The notes beneath the pieces were generated by a model that did not search any database, was not told the DNA's origin, and saw only the letters and a program-made list of their open reading frames with translations. From contig NZ_JAOQJU010000005.1 of assembly GCF_025567385.1 (NCBI RefSeq), positions 1 through 64,000 of the forward strand: DNA of 64,000 nucleotides. Direction: 5' to 3'. This DNA comes from Claveliimonas acetigenes (GTDB lineage Bacteria > Bacillota > Clostridia > Lachnospirales > Lachnospiraceae). Below, piece after piece: positions 25,656-35,573 of the stretch; positions within the stretch are counted from its first letter, which is position 1; the number at the start of each line of letters is the position of its first letter. A program made the translations under genes and the position numbers.

Positions 25656-27026
25656 CTATCCTACCATAATCCGCTGCTCCGGCAGCTCTCTTGCCCGCTC
25701 TTTCGGCTTCGACATGCCGCCAAACAAAAGCGCCAGAGAAATAGGACCGATACGCCCGATATACATCATCACAATCAATACCATATGACTCGCACTGCTA
25801 AGCGTGGGTGTTAAATCCGCCGTCAGTCCTACGGTTCCCACCGCGGAAAACGCCTCATACAGGATATCAATAAATGGAACCTGCGGTTCAAAAACCGTAA
25901 TCGCAATCGTCCCGGCAAAAAGCACAGTGACTGCCGTCATAATAACGGCAAATCCCATACGGATATTCTTTCCGGAAAGCCTGCGACCAAAACACTCCAC
26001 CTGCTCTCCGCCCCGAAAGACGCTCAAGCAAGTCAGCACCACCATCGCTACTGTTGTTGTTTTCACACCTCCCGCAGTTCCTCCCGGTGATCCTCCGATA
26101 AACATCAGGATACAGCTTAAGAATTTTGACTGTGTATAAAGCCCGGACTGGGATACCGTGGCAAATCCCGCCGTTCTTGTGGATGTTGAATGGAAGAAAG
26201 CTGCCATCCATTTCTCTCCGGTACTCAAATTCCCAAGCGTAGCCGGATTGTTCCGTTCCATCAGGAAAATACATACGGTACCGCCAATCAGCAGGATGAG
26301 CGTTGTTACAATTGCCAGCTTAGAATGGAGCCTCAGCCTGGTAAACCACCATTTATTCGGTATCTCCCTCCTGCGGATACGCCTTCCATTGGAAATCAAA
26401 TCCTGCCACACTGAGAAACCAATACCGCTGACTATGATTAACAGAACCGTCGTAATGTTTATAATCGGATCGCCTACATATTTCTGAAAACTTGTATCTC
26501 CCAAAATATCAATCCCTGCATTACAGAACGCAGAAACCGCATGAAACACCGCGTACCAGATTCCGCGAAGCACACCGAATTCCGGTATAAAACGGAATGC
26601 ATACAAGACAGCTCCTGCCGTCTCCACTGCCAGCGTTCCCTTAATTACCCGGAGGATCATTGCCACCATGCCGCCCGGCGCTTCCATATTATAGGTTTCC
26701 TGTATAACAATCCTTTCTTTCACCGTAATCTGTCTTCTCAACAGCAAAAGGAATCCAACTGCGCAGGCAATAATTCCCAATCCGCCAATCTGTATGAGGA
26801 TCAGAAGGATTATCTGCCCCGCCAGCGTAAATTGTACAGCAGGAGTTACCGTCACAAGCCCGGTCACACACACTGCCGTCGTAGAAGTAAACAATGCGTC
26901 ACTGAATGTAATCGGCTGCCTGTTACAAAAAGGGAGGGAAAGAAGTACGCCGCCTGCCAGAATAACTCCCATAAAACCAAGCGCAAGTATCTGCATTGTA
27001 TTCCATCTGATATTTCTTTTCTTCAT
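25656..27026 (-). CDS. trkH: Trk/Ktr-type potassium transporter membrane subunit
   Basis: The 456-aa protein has four repeated M1-P-M2 units. The selectivity P-loops are recognisable at STTAVCVTGLVTV, AFCNAGIDIL, STSTRTAGFATV and AFSAVGTVGLTAD, each with the conserved glycine. Length and loops fit KtrB/TrkH-type K+ (or Na+-coupled K+) transporters. It pairs with the RCK protein that follows. The two-component system directly upstream in the same direction suggests transcriptional control by envelope or ionic signals. Confidence 0.92.
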   Translation of the reverse strand: MKKRNIRWNTMQILALGFMGVILAGGVLLSLPFCNRQPITFSDALFTSTTAVCVTGLVTVTPAVQFTLAGQIILLILIQIGGLGIIACAVGFLLLLRRQITVKERIVIQETYNMEAPGGMVAMILRVIKGTLAVETAGAVLYAFRFIPEFGVLRGIWYAVFHAVSAFCNAGIDILGDTSFQKYVGDPIINITTVLLIIVSGIGFSVWQDLISNGRRIRRREIPNKWWFTRLRLHSKLAIVTTLILLIGGTVCIFLMERNNPATLGNLSTGEKWMAAFFHSTSTRTAGFATVSQSGLYTQSKFLSCILMFIGGSPGGTAGGVKTTTVAMVVLTCLSVFRGGEQVECFGRRLSGKNIRMGFAVIMTAVTVLFAGTIAITVFEPQVPFIDILYEAFSAVGTVGLTADLTPTLSSASHMVLIVMMYIGRIGPISLALLFGGMSKPKERARELPEQRIMVG

Positions 27027-27031
27027 AAGCC

Positions 27032-27721
27032 CTATACTCTGAAGCGGTATCCAACGCCCCAGATTGTCTCAATATACTGCGGATTGGATGTATCCAGCTC
27101 TATCTTTTCACGAATTTTCTTAATATGCACCGTAACCGTGGCAATATCGCCTATAGATTCCATATCCCAGATTTCACTGAACAATTCATCCTTCGTATAC
27201 ACATGGTTCGGATGGCTTGCCAGGAAGGTCAGAAGATCGAATTCCTTTGTGGTAAAGGTTCTCTCCTCTCCATTTACCCACACTCTTCTTGCAGTAGTGT
27301 CGATTTTCAGCCCGCGGATTTCAATTACCTTATTCACCTCCGCCGCACTGCCAATCAGCCGCTCATATCTTGCCAGATGCGCCTTCACTCTCGCCACCAG
27401 TTCACTGGGACTGAATGGCTTCGTCATATAGTCATCCGCGCCAAGCCCCAGTCCGCGAATCTTATCAATATCATCCTTCTTGGCAGACACCATGATAATA
27501 GGCGTATTCTTTTCCTCCCGGACCTTACGACAAATCTCGAATCCATCCACTCCCGGCAGCATCAGATCCAGTATAACCAGATTATAATCTCCCCGCAGCG
27601 CTTCTGCAAGCCCGGCCTCGCCATCTTTGGCAACCTCCACGTCAAAACCGCTCAGTTCCAGATAATCCCGTTCCAGGTCAGCAATCGCCACTTCGTCTTC
27701 TACAATCAAAATCTTACTCAT
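27032..27721 (-). CDS. OmpR/PhoB-family response regulator
   Basis: The 229-aa protein has a receiver domain (ILIVEDEVAIADLERDYLELSGF, phospho-Asp in LVILDLMLPGVDGFE, Lys in DDYMTKPFSPSELVA). The winged-helix effector domain ends ETIWGVGYRFRV. The start MSKILIVEDE has AGGAGG nine bases upstream and overlaps the kinase stop by 8 bases, so translation is coupled. It is the likely regulator of the co-oriented trkH-trkA genes, though the target is inferred from position. Confidence 0.92.
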   Translation of the reverse strand: MSKILIVEDEVAIADLERDYLELSGFDVEVAKDGEAGLAEALRGDYNLVILDLMLPGVDGFEICRKVREEKNTPIIMVSAKKDDIDKIRGLGLGADDYMTKPFSPSELVARVKAHLARYERLIGSAAEVNKVIEIRGLKIDTTARRVWVNGEERTFTTKEFDLLTFLASHPNHVYTKDELFSEIWDMESIGDIATVTVHIKKIREKIELDTSNPQYIETIWGVGYRFRV

Positions 27722-29210
27722 AATTTGGTACCTCCTGATATTTTCTAAGGACAAAATACATGGTCGTTCCGGTTCCTTCCCTACTGGTCGCCCAAATCTT
27801 TCCACCATGCTCTTCAATAATTTTCTTTACAATAGAAAGCCCAATCCCGCTTCCTCCTTTGGATGAATTTCTGGATGCATCCGTCCGGTAGAACCGCTCA
27901 AATATATTGGTCAGATCCTTCGTCGCAATTCCTTTCCCGTTATCCTCCAGCTCCACCTGTACGAAATCTCCCACATCCTTCACTCTCAGATTAATCTTCG
28001 CTTTTTCTTTATCCATATATTTCATCGAATTATTTACGATATTATTAATGACCCGCTTTAACTGCTCAGCATCGGCAATGATTTTCACTTCTGCATCCAC
28101 ATAATTGAAATATCCGAATTCCACACCCCTGGATTCCAGTTCCAGAGAAAGCTCATCTGCACAATCGTCAAAATATGCATTCACCGGTATGGTATTAAAA
28201 TTATAAGGAATACGGTTCGTGTCAATCTTAGAATACAGCGTCAGCTCATTAATCAGCCGATCCATCTCGTTAGCTTTATTGTAAATCGTCCGGATGTATT
28301 TGTCCATCTTTTCCGGCGTATCTGCCACGCCATCCATAATTCCCTCCGCATAACCTTTGATTGCCGTCACCGGCGTCTTCAGATCATGGGAAATGTTACT
28401 AATCAGCTCTTTGCTCTCCTTATCGAACTTCATATTCTCTTCCGCACTATCCTTCAGGCGCTTGCGCATATCTTCAAAATCCTTACAAAGCTGGCCGAAT
28501 TCGTCATCAGCATCCGCACAAAGTTCAAAATCCAGGTTTCCTTCTTTGATATTCTTCGCTGCCACCTGCATCTTGGCAAGTGGCTGCTTCACCGAGCGGT
28601 ATATCCACCAAATCAGAATGCTCGCCGTCAATACCAGCACCATAACGATTACCAACGCAATGTCAACCGTAAATTGACGGATTTCCGGAATCACCGCCCC
28701 CACATCCGTCACAATAAAGATGCTTCCTTCCGATTCATCTTCGTAACGGAAGTCAACCTGCTTAATCAGCACCTGGGCATCCCCACCAAGATAAATCCCA
28801 TTCTCCGAAGCAGTATCCATCTCTCCATATCCGGGAAGCTGATCAATAATCGCATCCACCCGGGCATCCGAATTTCCCAGATAAACTATTGTATCATCTT
28901 TTCTCACTAAAAGATAGGACTTCTTTTGCTCCAGCGAAGCATTGAACTGCTCCAGCCAGGTAGCGTCTTCTAAGTTCCGGGGATTACTTCGCGCCATCTC
29001 TGCAAGCTCATGAAAAGATTTCTCCGTAAGCTGTCCCATGAGTTTGGTCGGGTTGGAGAAGGACTCCACCGTCGTGCCCTTCAGTTCATAATTCTTCTCT
29101 ATCATACTCAGCTGGTACTGCCCCAGCATAAAAATAAACAACGCCCCTAAAAGAATCGGAAATGCGATTACCGTCACAAAAGCTATGATTAAACGAGTCT
29201 TTAATTTCAT
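27714..29210 (-). CDS. Membrane sensor histidine kinase
   Basis: The 498-aa kinase has two membrane helices (about residues 7-29 and 180-202) bounding a ~150-residue extracytoplasmic sensor domain. A HAMP domain (YRSVKQPLAKMQVAAKNIKEG), HisKA (LISNISHDLKTPVTAIKGYAEG) and a HATPase_c domain (NIVNNSMKYM, ELEDNGKGIATKDLTNIFERF, GGSGIGLSIVKKIIEEHGG) follow. The kinase precedes its regulator in the operon. The signal is unknown; the link to potassium genes is contextual. CGGAGGAC provides the ribosome site. Confidence 0.92.
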   Translation of the reverse strand: MKLKTRLIIAFVTVIAFPILLGALFIFMLGQYQLSMIEKNYELKGTTVESFSNPTKLMGQLTEKSFHELAEMARSNPRNLEDATWLEQFNASLEQKKSYLLVRKDDTIVYLGNSDARVDAIIDQLPGYGEMDTASENGIYLGGDAQVLIKQVDFRYEDESEGSIFIVTDVGAVIPEIRQFTVDIALVIVMVLVLTASILIWWIYRSVKQPLAKMQVAAKNIKEGNLDFELCADADDEFGQLCKDFEDMRKRLKDSAEENMKFDKESKELISNISHDLKTPVTAIKGYAEGIMDGVADTPEKMDKYIRTIYNKANEMDRLINELTLYSKIDTNRIPYNFNTIPVNAYFDDCADELSLELESRGVEFGYFNYVDAEVKIIADAEQLKRVINNIVNNSMKYMDKEKAKINLRVKDVGDFVQVELEDNGKGIATKDLTNIFERFYRTDASRNSSKGGSGIGLSIVKKIIEEHGGKIWATSREGTGTTMYFVLRKYQEVPNYE

Positions 29211-29253
29211 ACTTGTCCTCCGTACATCCGTTATTCTTTTCTTATTGTATCAC

Positions 29254-29281
29254 GAAAAAGAGCGCTTCACATCAAAGCGCC
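29254..29281 (-). terminator. Rho-independent terminator of metK
   Basis: GCGCTT / AAGCGC (29280-29262, 7-nt loop) is followed by a T-run on the minus strand, about 35 bases after the metK stop codon. It separates metK from the downstream kinase operon. Confidence 0.75.
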
Positions 29282-29314
29282 CTAAAAAATTTCCTAAAAT
29301 TTTCTAAAATCAGA

Positions 29315-30502
29315 TTACAGGTATTTCTTCAGTTCCTCCGCCTTATCTAATTTCTCCCACGGAAGCTCTACATCCGTACGGCCGAAATGTCCGTACGCCG
29401 CTGTCTGCTTGTAAATCGGTCTTCTGAGATCCAGCATCTTAATGATGCCCGCCGGGCGGAAGTCAAAATTCTCACGGATAATCTCTACCAGCTTCTCATC
29501 CGGCAGCTTTCCGGTTCCAAAGGTATCAATCATGATAGAAGTAGGATGTGCCACCCCAATTGCGTAAGACAGCTGAATCTCACATTTCTTCGCAAGCCCT
29601 GCCGCCACGATATTCTTAGCAGCATAGCGCGCTGCATACGCTGCAGAACGGTCTACCTTCGTACAGTCCTTGCCTGAGAATGCGCCGCCGCCGTGCCGTG
29701 CCATTCCTCCATAGGTATCTACAATAATCTTTCTTCCCGTAAGCCCGCTGTCGCCATGGGGACCTCCAATCACAAAACGTCCTGTCGGATTGATAAAGAA
29801 CTTCGTATTCTCATCCGTCATGCCTTCCGGGATTACCGCGTCAAACACATATTTCTTAATATCCTGATGAATCTGCTCCTGTGTCACTTCCGGGTCATGC
29901 TGAGTGGAAAGCACCACCGCATCCAGCCTTGTCGGCACGCCTTCTTCATCATATTCCACCGTTACCTGTGTCTTGCCATCCGGACGCAGATAGGGCAGCG
30001 TACCATTCTTTCTTACTTCCGTAAGCTTCCGCGCAAGCTTATGGGCAAGGGCGATAGGGTACGGCATCAGCTCCTCCGTCTCATCAGAAGCATAGCCAAA
30101 CATCATTCCCTGATCCCCGGCGCCAATTGCCTCCAGCTCTTCCTCTGACATCTTATTCTCTTTTGCTTCCAGCGCCTTATCCACTCCGAGGGCAATATCG
30201 GCAGACTGCTCGTCAATTGCAGTAAGTACGCCGCAGGTATCTGCATCAAACCCAAACTTTCCGCGGGTATAGCCAATCTCCCGTATTGTGTCTCTGACAA
30301 TCTTCTGGATATCCACATATGCATTAGTGGTAATCTCGCCCATAACCATAACCAGCCCCGTAGTGGTACAAGTCTCACAAGCCACGCGGCTCATGGGATC
30401 CTGTGCAATCAGCGCATCCAGAATAGCATCTGATATTTGGTCACACATTTTATCCGGATGACCTTCTGTTACTGATTCCGATGTAAATAATCTCTTCTCC
30501 AT
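29315..30502 (-). CDS. metK: S-adenosylmethionine synthetase
   Basis: The 395-aa enzyme makes SAM from methionine and ATP. The signatures are TSESVTEGHPDKMCDQISDAIL (N-terminal ATP/methionine site), GAGDQGMMFGYA, the phosphate-binding GGGAFSGKDCTKVDRSAAY and the C-terminal KLPDEKLVEIIRENFDFRP. Length is normal. The gene stands alone between two terminators and is preceded by a SAM-I riboswitch, so its product represses its own expression. Confidence 0.97.
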   Translation of the reverse strand: MEKRLFTSESVTEGHPDKMCDQISDAILDALIAQDPMSRVACETCTTTGLVMVMGEITTNAYVDIQKIVRDTIREIGYTRGKFGFDADTCGVLTAIDEQSADIALGVDKALEAKENKMSEEELEAIGAGDQGMMFGYASDETEELMPYPIALAHKLARKLTEVRKNGTLPYLRPDGKTQVTVEYDEEGVPTRLDAVVLSTQHDPEVTQEQIHQDIKKYVFDAVIPEGMTDENTKFFINPTGRFVIGGPHGDSGLTGRKIIVDTYGGMARHGGGAFSGKDCTKVDRSAAYAARYAAKNIVAAGLAKKCEIQLSYAIGVAHPTSIMIDTFGTGKLPDEKLVEIIRENFDFRPAGIIKMLDLRRPIYKQTAAYGHFGRTDVELPWEKLDKAEELKKYL

Positions 30503-30592
30503 GCTTTTTCTCCTTTCTTCTGACGGATAGCTCCCGCCCGCCGGACTTTCTCTTTACAGGATTTTATGAAAAAGATTGCGCCGTTCAGGCGC

Positions 30593-30622
30593 TCAAAAAA
30601 CGGTCCGCCATAAGCGGACCGT
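30593..30622 (-). terminator. Riboswitch-controlled terminator upstream of metK
   Basis: A 9-bp perfect stem (ACGGTCCGC / GCGGACCGT, 30622-30600) with a 5-nt loop is followed by six U on the minus strand. It is the expression platform of the adjacent SAM-I aptamer: SAM binding should favour this terminator and stop transcription before metK. Confidence 0.85.
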
Positions 30623-30639
30623 CACATACATAACCAATC

Positions 30640-30738
30640 CTCTTATTGTTCGATTGCTCGCTCAGGTTGGCACCTTCCAAACATTGGGGTTGCCGCAGCT
30701 TCACAGATCCTTTGTATCTCCACTGCTCTGAATAAGAG
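30640..30738 (-). promoter_or_regulatory. SAM-I (S-box) riboswitch aptamer
   Basis: Read on the minus strand, the element opens with CTCTTATT (30738-30731) and closes with AATAAGAG (30647-30640), forming P1. Inside lie the S-box hallmarks CAGTGGAG, GAAGCTGCGGCAACC and GGAAGGTGCCAACCTG, with internal stems between. Sequence, spacing and the downstream terminator match SAM-I riboswitches, and it precedes the SAM synthetase gene. Confidence 0.93.
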
Positions 30739-30853
30739 AAAGTCTGATATTTATTTGTTAATCTCCAAGTACAAATGCTACTTTACACCACCTGTACAAA
30801 GAAGTCAAGACATATCGTACAATTTACCACATCTTATCTCCAGAATCCGAAAG

Positions 30854-32269
30854 TTAGCTTTCTTCCCCATACTTCTCCATAAATCTCTGGATAATGATGG
30901 CACACTCCGCACGGGATGCATTCCCCTGTGGGTCAAGCCTTGTTCCATAATCCTTACCTGTAATAATTCCGCTTCCCACAGCCCACTGCATCGCTTCCCC
31001 TGCAAATTCACTGACGCTTGCCGCATCGGTAAACTGACTATAATCTGCCTTTTCACTGACATCGTACTTCCGGTACTTTGCATAACGGTACATCATAACT
31101 GCCATCTGCTCCCGGTTAATATAATCGGATGGCCCGAACAGCCCCGTATCCGTATAGCCATTTACTACCTTCGTATCGGCCGCCCAGATAACTGCTTTTG
31201 AATAAAACTGTCCATCCGGTACATCCGGGAATCTCACTTTGTATGTCACATCCGGCTTGCCGCTCAGACGATGAAGGATGACGGCAAACTGCGCACGGGC
31301 AAGATTCTCATATGGGACAAAATGGGTAGTATCCTTACCCGTCATAATCTTTGCAGTGTAGTTATAGTATACACCGTCATAAAACCAATCATTCTCTGCC
31401 ACGTCTTCATAGGGAAGTTCAACCGGTTCCTGTGGTTCGGTTGGATCCGGTTTTTTCTCCAGAGCCTCCAACGCTTCATTAAGCGCCTTTACCGCGGCGT
31501 CTATCTCTTCCTGTGATGCTTTTTCGTCTGCTTCTACTTCTTTTGCCTTTGACAGAACCTCTGCATAAGCCGCCCAGCTTTCTTCTGTATATTTTCCCTT
31601 TTCCGTATCCGGAATCACATTTTTCAGAAGTTCCTGAAGCCTTGTCTTATCCGGTTTCTCTGGTTCAGGCGGAGTGGGCAGGTCTGGCTCCTTTTTCTCC
31701 TCCAACGCTTCCCGCGCTTCATTAAGCGCTTCCACCGCGGCATCTACATCTGCCTGTACCGCCTCTTCATCTGAGAGAATCTTTTTCGCATTCTCTAAAG
31801 CTTCTTCGTATTTTGTCCATGTCGTTTCTGTATACTTCTCTTTTTCTGCTGCATCGATTGCTCCATTAAGTGCCGCCTGGAGAGCTGTTTTATCCACAAC
31901 TACCGGATCCGGTTCCACTGCCTTTTTCTTTACCGCCAGCCTGGCTGTCATATTTTTGCCATTACCGCAATAGTACTTATAAATGACCTCCTCGGCATCT
32001 TCATCTACCGTAAGAATGTTATCTGCCACACTTCCGCCCTGCCAGTTGTAAGCTTTCGATACATCGAAATTACCCGGAAGCATCTGAAGATCAAATGTAC
32101 CATCCTCACTTAACTCAATGGTATAGGTATTATAATTATCCTTGCTTTCACCCTGGACTTTATCTCCATAAAAATCAAAAATCTCAAGATTACTTAAATC
32201 CAGCGATGTCAGATGATTTCCACTGCAGGAAAAAACATCCAACTGCCGTCCACTGCCAAGGTCAAGCAC
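30854..32269 (-). pseudogene. LRR/FIVAR/SLH surface protein, C-terminal fragment
   Basis: These 471 codons continue the protein interrupted at about 32350; the open frame reaches back to about 32353, before the GTG at 32269. It holds the last leucine-rich repeats, a linking domain, two FIVAR helical modules (YTETTWTKYEEALENAKKIL... and YTEESWAAYAEVLSKAKEV...) separated by proline-rich linkers, and three S-layer-homology domains (FYDGVYYNYTAKIMTGKD; FYSKAVIWAADTKVVNGYTD; FAGEAMQWAVGSGIITGKD). SLH domains anchor proteins to pyruvylated cell-wall polymers, so this part would have held the protein on the surface. Without rejoining the frame it has no signal peptide. Confidence 0.8.
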
Positions 32270-32345
32270 CGTAAGCGCATTATCACTACAGTTCAGCTGT
32301 ACTAATTCAGGATTGTTGTTAAGTTCAAGTGCCGCAATTTTGTTG

Positions 32346-35210
32346 TCACTGCAGTTCAGCCATAACAGTTTCTTGGCTCACATCCAACGCAGAAAGCTGA
32401 TTGGACGCACAATTCAGATCGGACAGCTCCGGATTCTGGCTCACATCCAGCACCGTAAGTTTATTAGACTTACACGCCAATCCCTGCAACTTCTTATTGC
32501 TGCTCACATCTAAAACCATAAGATCCGTATTATTGCAGGACAAAGTACTTAACGCCGCGTTTTTGCTGACATCCAATGCCTTAAGGTCATTATCCGAACA
32601 ATCCAGGAAATACAGCGGCAGGTTATTGCCCACATCCAAAGCCGTCAATCCGCAAGAGCCGCAATCCAGCCTTTCCAATTCCGGATTCTTACTGACATCC
32701 AATGTTTTTAGCATATTATTATCGCACTGCAGCTCTTTCAATCCCGCATTTTTACTGACATCCAATGCCGTCAGTTTATTGCTGCTGCAAGATAGGGAAG
32801 CCAGCTCCTTATTTTTGCTAACATCGATGGCCGTTAATTCATTAAAAACACAATACAGAGTTTTCAGCTTTTGATTCCTGCTGATATCCAATGATGTGAG
32901 CTTATTATTCGAACAGTTCAGCTCCTCCAATGCCGAGAAGAATTCAATTCCTTTCAGGTCAGAAATATCACTAAAAGATACATCCATATCCTTTACAGCT
33001 TTTATTTCGTCCACACTCAGGCTTCCATTCTGATTCAGATCCTTCTCTTCCGCTATATATGCCCGGAATTTTTCATCCGGAAAATGGATCGCATCAATCG
33101 CAATCCCGTCTTTCGTATCATCGACATGGAGCGTCATTTCTTTATACGCCCCGTCACTATCGGTTACCCGAAGTATCAGATCCGGATTCGCCCCTTCAGC
33201 CCGCGGCGTCCCTCTTATAGTTCCGCCTGCTGAAACAATCAGCCAGTCAGGCCCGGACACTTTACTGAATGTATACGGCAGAACTCCGCCGGATGCAGCT
33301 TCTGCCACAGAATAAGGCTCAATCGGTTCGTTCACATAATTGATTCCGACATCAAAAACTTCATCCTTCACAAACCGGAGTTCGCCTTCTACGTAATCCT
33401 TTATGACAAGCTTCACTGTCATATTCTGATTATTTCCACAATCGTATTTGTAAAGCACTTCTTCTGCATCTTTATCCACGAACAGCGTATCTCCTGATAC
33501 CATGCCTCCCACCCAACCGTATGCACGGGAACTGTCAAAACCATCTTCAAAACCGGAAAGATTAAAGCTATTTTCCTCATCCAAAGTAATAAAACGCCGG
33601 TTATAATTGTATTCTTCCCCATCTGCTTCTTTATCACTGTAAAAATGCTCTGTAACACTTGTATTCTTCAGTTCAAGCCCGGCCAGTTGATTACCGCTGC
33701 AGGATAATTCCGATAAATATCTGTTATTACTAAGGTCAAGAGCTGCAAGTTCATTGCTGCTGCAGTTCAGCTTCTGCAAATTCTCATTTTTACTCACGTC
33801 CAAAGCCGTCAGGATATTAGAATTGCAGTCTAAAGCCTGCAATTTCCCATTATTGCTTACATCAAGAACCGTAAGATTGTTGTCCCCGCACCGCAGCTCT
33901 GTCAGCTCGCCAAAAAACTCAATCCCCTTCAGATCCGTAATTCCCCTGGAAGGCACATCTATAGCCTGCACTTCTCTGATCTCGGCAGGACTCAGCTTTC
34001 CATCGTGATCTAAATCCTTCTCTTCCGCTATATATGCTCTAAAAGTCTCATCCGGGAAGTTCGTTCCATCAATCACTGCTTCTTCTGCTGTATCAGCAAC
34101 GTGAATGGTAATTTCTTTATATGCGCCCTCTCCATCGGTTACCCGCACAATCAAGTCCTGGTTTTCCCCAACTGCCTGGGGCGTTCCGCTTACAATCCCC
34201 TCCGAAGAGACCTGGATCCAGTCCGGTCCTGCGCTTTTTGAATAAACATAAGGCAATACTCCGCCCTCCGCGGACTCCGCAACAGAATAGGCATCTATTG
34301 GTTTTCCTACGTAGTTTTCTTCTATATCAAACTCAGGGTTCTGGTCAAAAGTCAACGGCACCGGCAATGTGGTATCCACGACTAGTTTTACCATCATTGT
34401 ACCAGCAGCGTTCTCTTTACAAGCATACCAATAGGTAACCTCATTACTATCCTCATCAACCACAAGTGTATAACGTGACGCAGTTTTTGTTACGCTTCCT
34501 CCTCGCCATCCACTTGCCCTTTTCACGTCAAAACCATCAGGCAAAGCTGCCAAATTGAACGTACGACTCGCAGTCAAAGGAATCCGATAAACATTGCCAC
34601 TTGTTTTGACATATATTGAACTCATCTGCAATGAAGTAGTTTCACACGAAAGAGAGGTAAGTTGATTATTTCTGCAATCCAATTCTATCAAATTTATATT
34701 ATTCGTCAAATCAAGGGTAACCAACTGATTATCATGACAATCTAAATATCGTAAAGCCGTATAATCGCTTAAATCAAGCGCCTTCAACTGATTTCCATAA
34801 CAGAGTAATTGCTGTAAAGAAGACGCACTGTCAAGATTAAGCGTTGTCAATCGATTATCCATACAATTCAGTAGTTCTAAAGAATTATTATTACCCAATT
34901 CCAATGTTGTCAACTGATTATACGAACAATCAAGGCTTTTTAAACTTGTACTGTTCAGTTTCATAGACGTTAGCTGATTATTCGAACACCACAATGTCTC
35001 CAAAGCACTGTTTTGGCTAAGATCAAGTGTCGTTAGCTGGTTGTAATCGCAAGACAAATATGATAATGATGTAAAATATTCTATCCCCTTAAGATTAGAA
35101 ATTTTACCACCCAGTCCAGCTGAATTACCATATATGTCCATTTCAGTTACCGCATTTATTTCAGCAGCACTCAGTTTTTTATTATTGTCCGTATCATATT
35201 GCTTACGCAT
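32346..35210 (-). pseudogene. LRR surface protein, central fragment (leucine-rich repeats and Ig-like domains)
   Basis: 954 codons, out of frame with both flanking pieces. It contains three blocks that each start with an EF-hand-like NFPDETFRAYIAEEKDLDHDGKLS motif. About 21-residue leucine-rich repeats follow (pattern L..LDVSKN..L..L.CSSN.LTA), then an Ig-like module (LPYTFSKVSGPDWLIVSAGG) typical of cadherin/He_PIG-type domains. It ends at TGA in ...AELQ; removing the break would restore LNCSDNKIAALELN and continue the repeats. The ATG at 35210 lacks a good ribosome site, so it is probably not an independent gene. Confidence 0.8.
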
Positions 35211-35350
35211 TCTCTAAACACCGCATCTGGGAAATTCGTTTCATCAATCGCAATCCCTTCATCCGCCGCTGCTGCCGTTATAGGTATAATATTTATCACC
35301 ATAGCCAGGCAAAGCAAAAAGCTCCACCATTTTCGCACTCTATGTTTCAC
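35171..35350 (-). pseudogene. LRR surface protein, N-terminal fragment with signal peptide
   Basis: A GTG start with GAGGAGGG upstream gives MKHRVRKWWSFLLCLAMVINIIP-ITAAAADE, a clear Sec signal peptide with likely cleavage after AAA. The next residues (IAIDETNFPDAVFREC) begin the EF-hand-like motif found twice more downstream, but the frame then shifts and ends after 15 wrong codons. The true continuation starts at ATGCGTAAGCAATATGAT in the next frame. A near-consensus promoter precedes it. Confidence 0.75.
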
Positions 35351-35388
35351 AATAACCCTCCTCAAAAGCAATAAATTTTTATATTTTT

Positions 35389-35417
35389 ATAATATACTGC
35401 TTTATTATTTAAGTCAA
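35389..35417 (-). promoter_or_regulatory. Sigma-A promoter of the LRR/SLH gene
   Basis: Minus-strand TTGACT (35417-35412), a 17-bp spacer and TATTAT (35394-35389). The promoter is intact although the gene it drives is frameshifted, so the damage is probably recent or reversible. Confidence 0.7.
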
Positions 35418-35482
35418 CACTCACCGCGAAACATCCATTTGGCTTGTTTCCTCCTTGCAAATAAGTTTTTCTTAATTTCAAG

Positions 35483-35520
35483 AAAAAAAGACCTCTGTAC
35501 TATTTCTAGTATAGAGATCT
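35483..35520 (-). terminator. Rho-independent terminator of murA
   Basis: On the minus strand a 14-bp stem with one mismatch and one G-U pair (AGATCTCTATACTA / TAGTACAGAGGTCT) closes a GAAA tetraloop and is followed by seven T, about 55 bases past the murA stop. Confidence 0.8.
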
Positions 35521-35573
35521 CAATTCCTTATCTTAACTTAATGACATGGGGCTTCCACCTCGTCCTGAACTTC

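Noticed and set aside
26541..27431. A 296-codon open frame on the plus strand opposite trkH and the response regulator.
   Set aside because: It is rich in His, Arg and Cys, lacks a ribosome site, spans two well-supported genes and ends within one. It is an antisense shadow of their codon pattern.
32346..35210. CRISPR-like array suggested by regularly spaced repeats.
   Set aside because: The ~63-bp periodicity encodes leucine-rich repeats in a long open frame and the units are diverged. There are no identical direct repeats with unique spacers. No CRISPR array or cas gene is present in the window.
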